Source: an uncultured Sutterella sp.
GTDB lineage: Bacteria; Pseudomonadota; Gammaproteobacteria; Burkholderiales; Burkholderiaceae_F
NCBI GenBank assembly: GCA_905206345.1
Contig: CAJLGW010000085.1
Location: 1-7,000, forward strand
Direction of reading: 5' to 3'
Length of the DNA stretch: 7,000 bases
This document shows positions 6,813 through 7,000 of this stretch, piece after piece (the first letter of the stretch is position 1; every line of letters starts with the position of its first letter). The notes under the pieces were generated by a model. The model was not told the origin of the DNA. It saw only the letters and a list, made by a program, of their open reading frames with translations, and did no database searches. The translations under genes were made by a program, and so were the position numbers.

Positions 6813-6905
6813 TCAAAATAGCACGATTCTCAGTAGTTCAAATTTGTCCATTTCACAGAGGTATCTTCCAACAGGTATCTCTGTGAGGTTGAACGCAGTG
6901 GACAT
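6813..6905 (-). other. Possible 30-codon ORF or remnant of unknown family
   Basis: The frame reads MSTAFNLTEIPVGRYLCEMD and then KFELLRIVLF before TGA at 6813-6815. It is in the same frame as the 27-codon ORF at 6681-6764, separated by TGA, one codon and TAA. The two could therefore be pieces of one decayed gene. There is no convincing ribosome binding site and no recognisable domain. The hairpin at 6845-6904 lies inside it, so a noncoding explanation is equally possible. Confidence 0.22.
6845..6904. repeat. Nested inverted repeat upstream of the ATPase gene
   Basis: TCACAGAG (6853-6860) and CTCTGTGA (6879-6886) are exact reverse complements around an 18-base loop. Two further A-T pairs are possible inside after one mismatch or G-U pair. 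Outside, TGTCCA (6845-6850) and TGGACA (6899-6904) form a second exact pair, offset by 2 bases on one side and 12 on the other. The loop side of each arm also carries the direct repeat GGTATCT. No T-run follows on either strand, so a standard terminator is unlikely. It could be an operator, a structured leader or an element end. Confidence 0.4.
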
Positions 6906-7000
6906 TCATTTCTTGCTGATAGACACCAATTAGTTGCTAAATATGAGGGGGATTTCTAAAAATTCGTAATTCTGTTGATTTTATCGTCTAACGGTACTGC
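6906..7000. other. Right-edge sequence with no recognisable feature
   Basis: Both strands carry stops in every frame at short spacing, and I see no promoter pair, RNA gene or repeat that I can defend. Together with 6691-6905, this is the upstream region of the ATPase gene and presumably contains its promoter. A TACAAT at about 6706-6711 on the minus strand could be a -10 element, but it has no good -35 at the right distance. Confidence 0.4.

Noticed and set aside
6681..6904. VDIHF is encoded both on the minus strand near 6690-6705 and on the plus strand near 6898-6912, hinting at an inverted repeat or terminal repeats.
   Set aside because: The match is five residues long with differences at several bases, and the flanks do not extend it. 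Chance is adequate.
1..7000. tRNA, rRNA, CRISPR array or a complete insertion sequence.
   Set aside because: I found no T-loop-like tRNA signature, no regularly spaced direct repeats, no transposase motif and no terminal inverted repeats bracketing a gene.

Overview
The window reads like a stretch of accessory genome from a moderately AT-rich bacterium. Every gene I can support lies on the minus strand. Purine-rich Shine-Dalgarno sites of the AGGGAG, GGAGG and AAAGGAG type precede three of the four intact genes, and all four end in TAA. The gene families point to a Gram-negative, probably host-associated or mobile-element-rich lineage, but no gene here fixes the taxon and I do not name one.

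In transcription order (high to low coordinates) the layout is: degraded in-frame coding scraps (6681-6905); an AAA-ATPase-like protein with a C-terminal PD-(D/E)xK nuclease domain (5083-6675, possibly from 6690); a 45-codon coding remnant (4942-5079); a small DUF6429-type protein (4670-4945); a primase-helicase fusion of the TOTE conflict-system type (2244-4631); the 3' two thirds of a GNAT/YoaP-type acetyltransferase broken by two in-frame stops (1707-2243); a HAD-family phosphatase (581-1408); a structured, GC-rich inverted-repeat element (367-448); and a frameshifted coding remnant running off the left edge (3-311).

The core of interest is 2244-5079. The DUF6429 protein and the primase-helicase sit 38 bp apart with good ribosome binding sites and look like a two-gene operon. 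The fusion joins an archaeo-eukaryotic primase domain, an XPB-like linker and a complete superfamily 2 helicase, with the catalytic residues of both enzymes present. The PD-(D/E)xK ATPase upstream is codirectional and belongs to a family that is abundant in mobile and accessory DNA. Together they could be a nucleic-acid-directed conflict or defence island, but this is inference.

The 3' edges of the two large genes share a pattern: a truncated coding remnant begins within 0-3 bases of the stop codon (2243/2244 and 5079/5083). With the broken genes at both ends, this suggests repeated insertion, deletion and decay. The HAD phosphatase seems to be an independent, intact gene with its own upstream region and a perfect inverted repeat that could be an operator.
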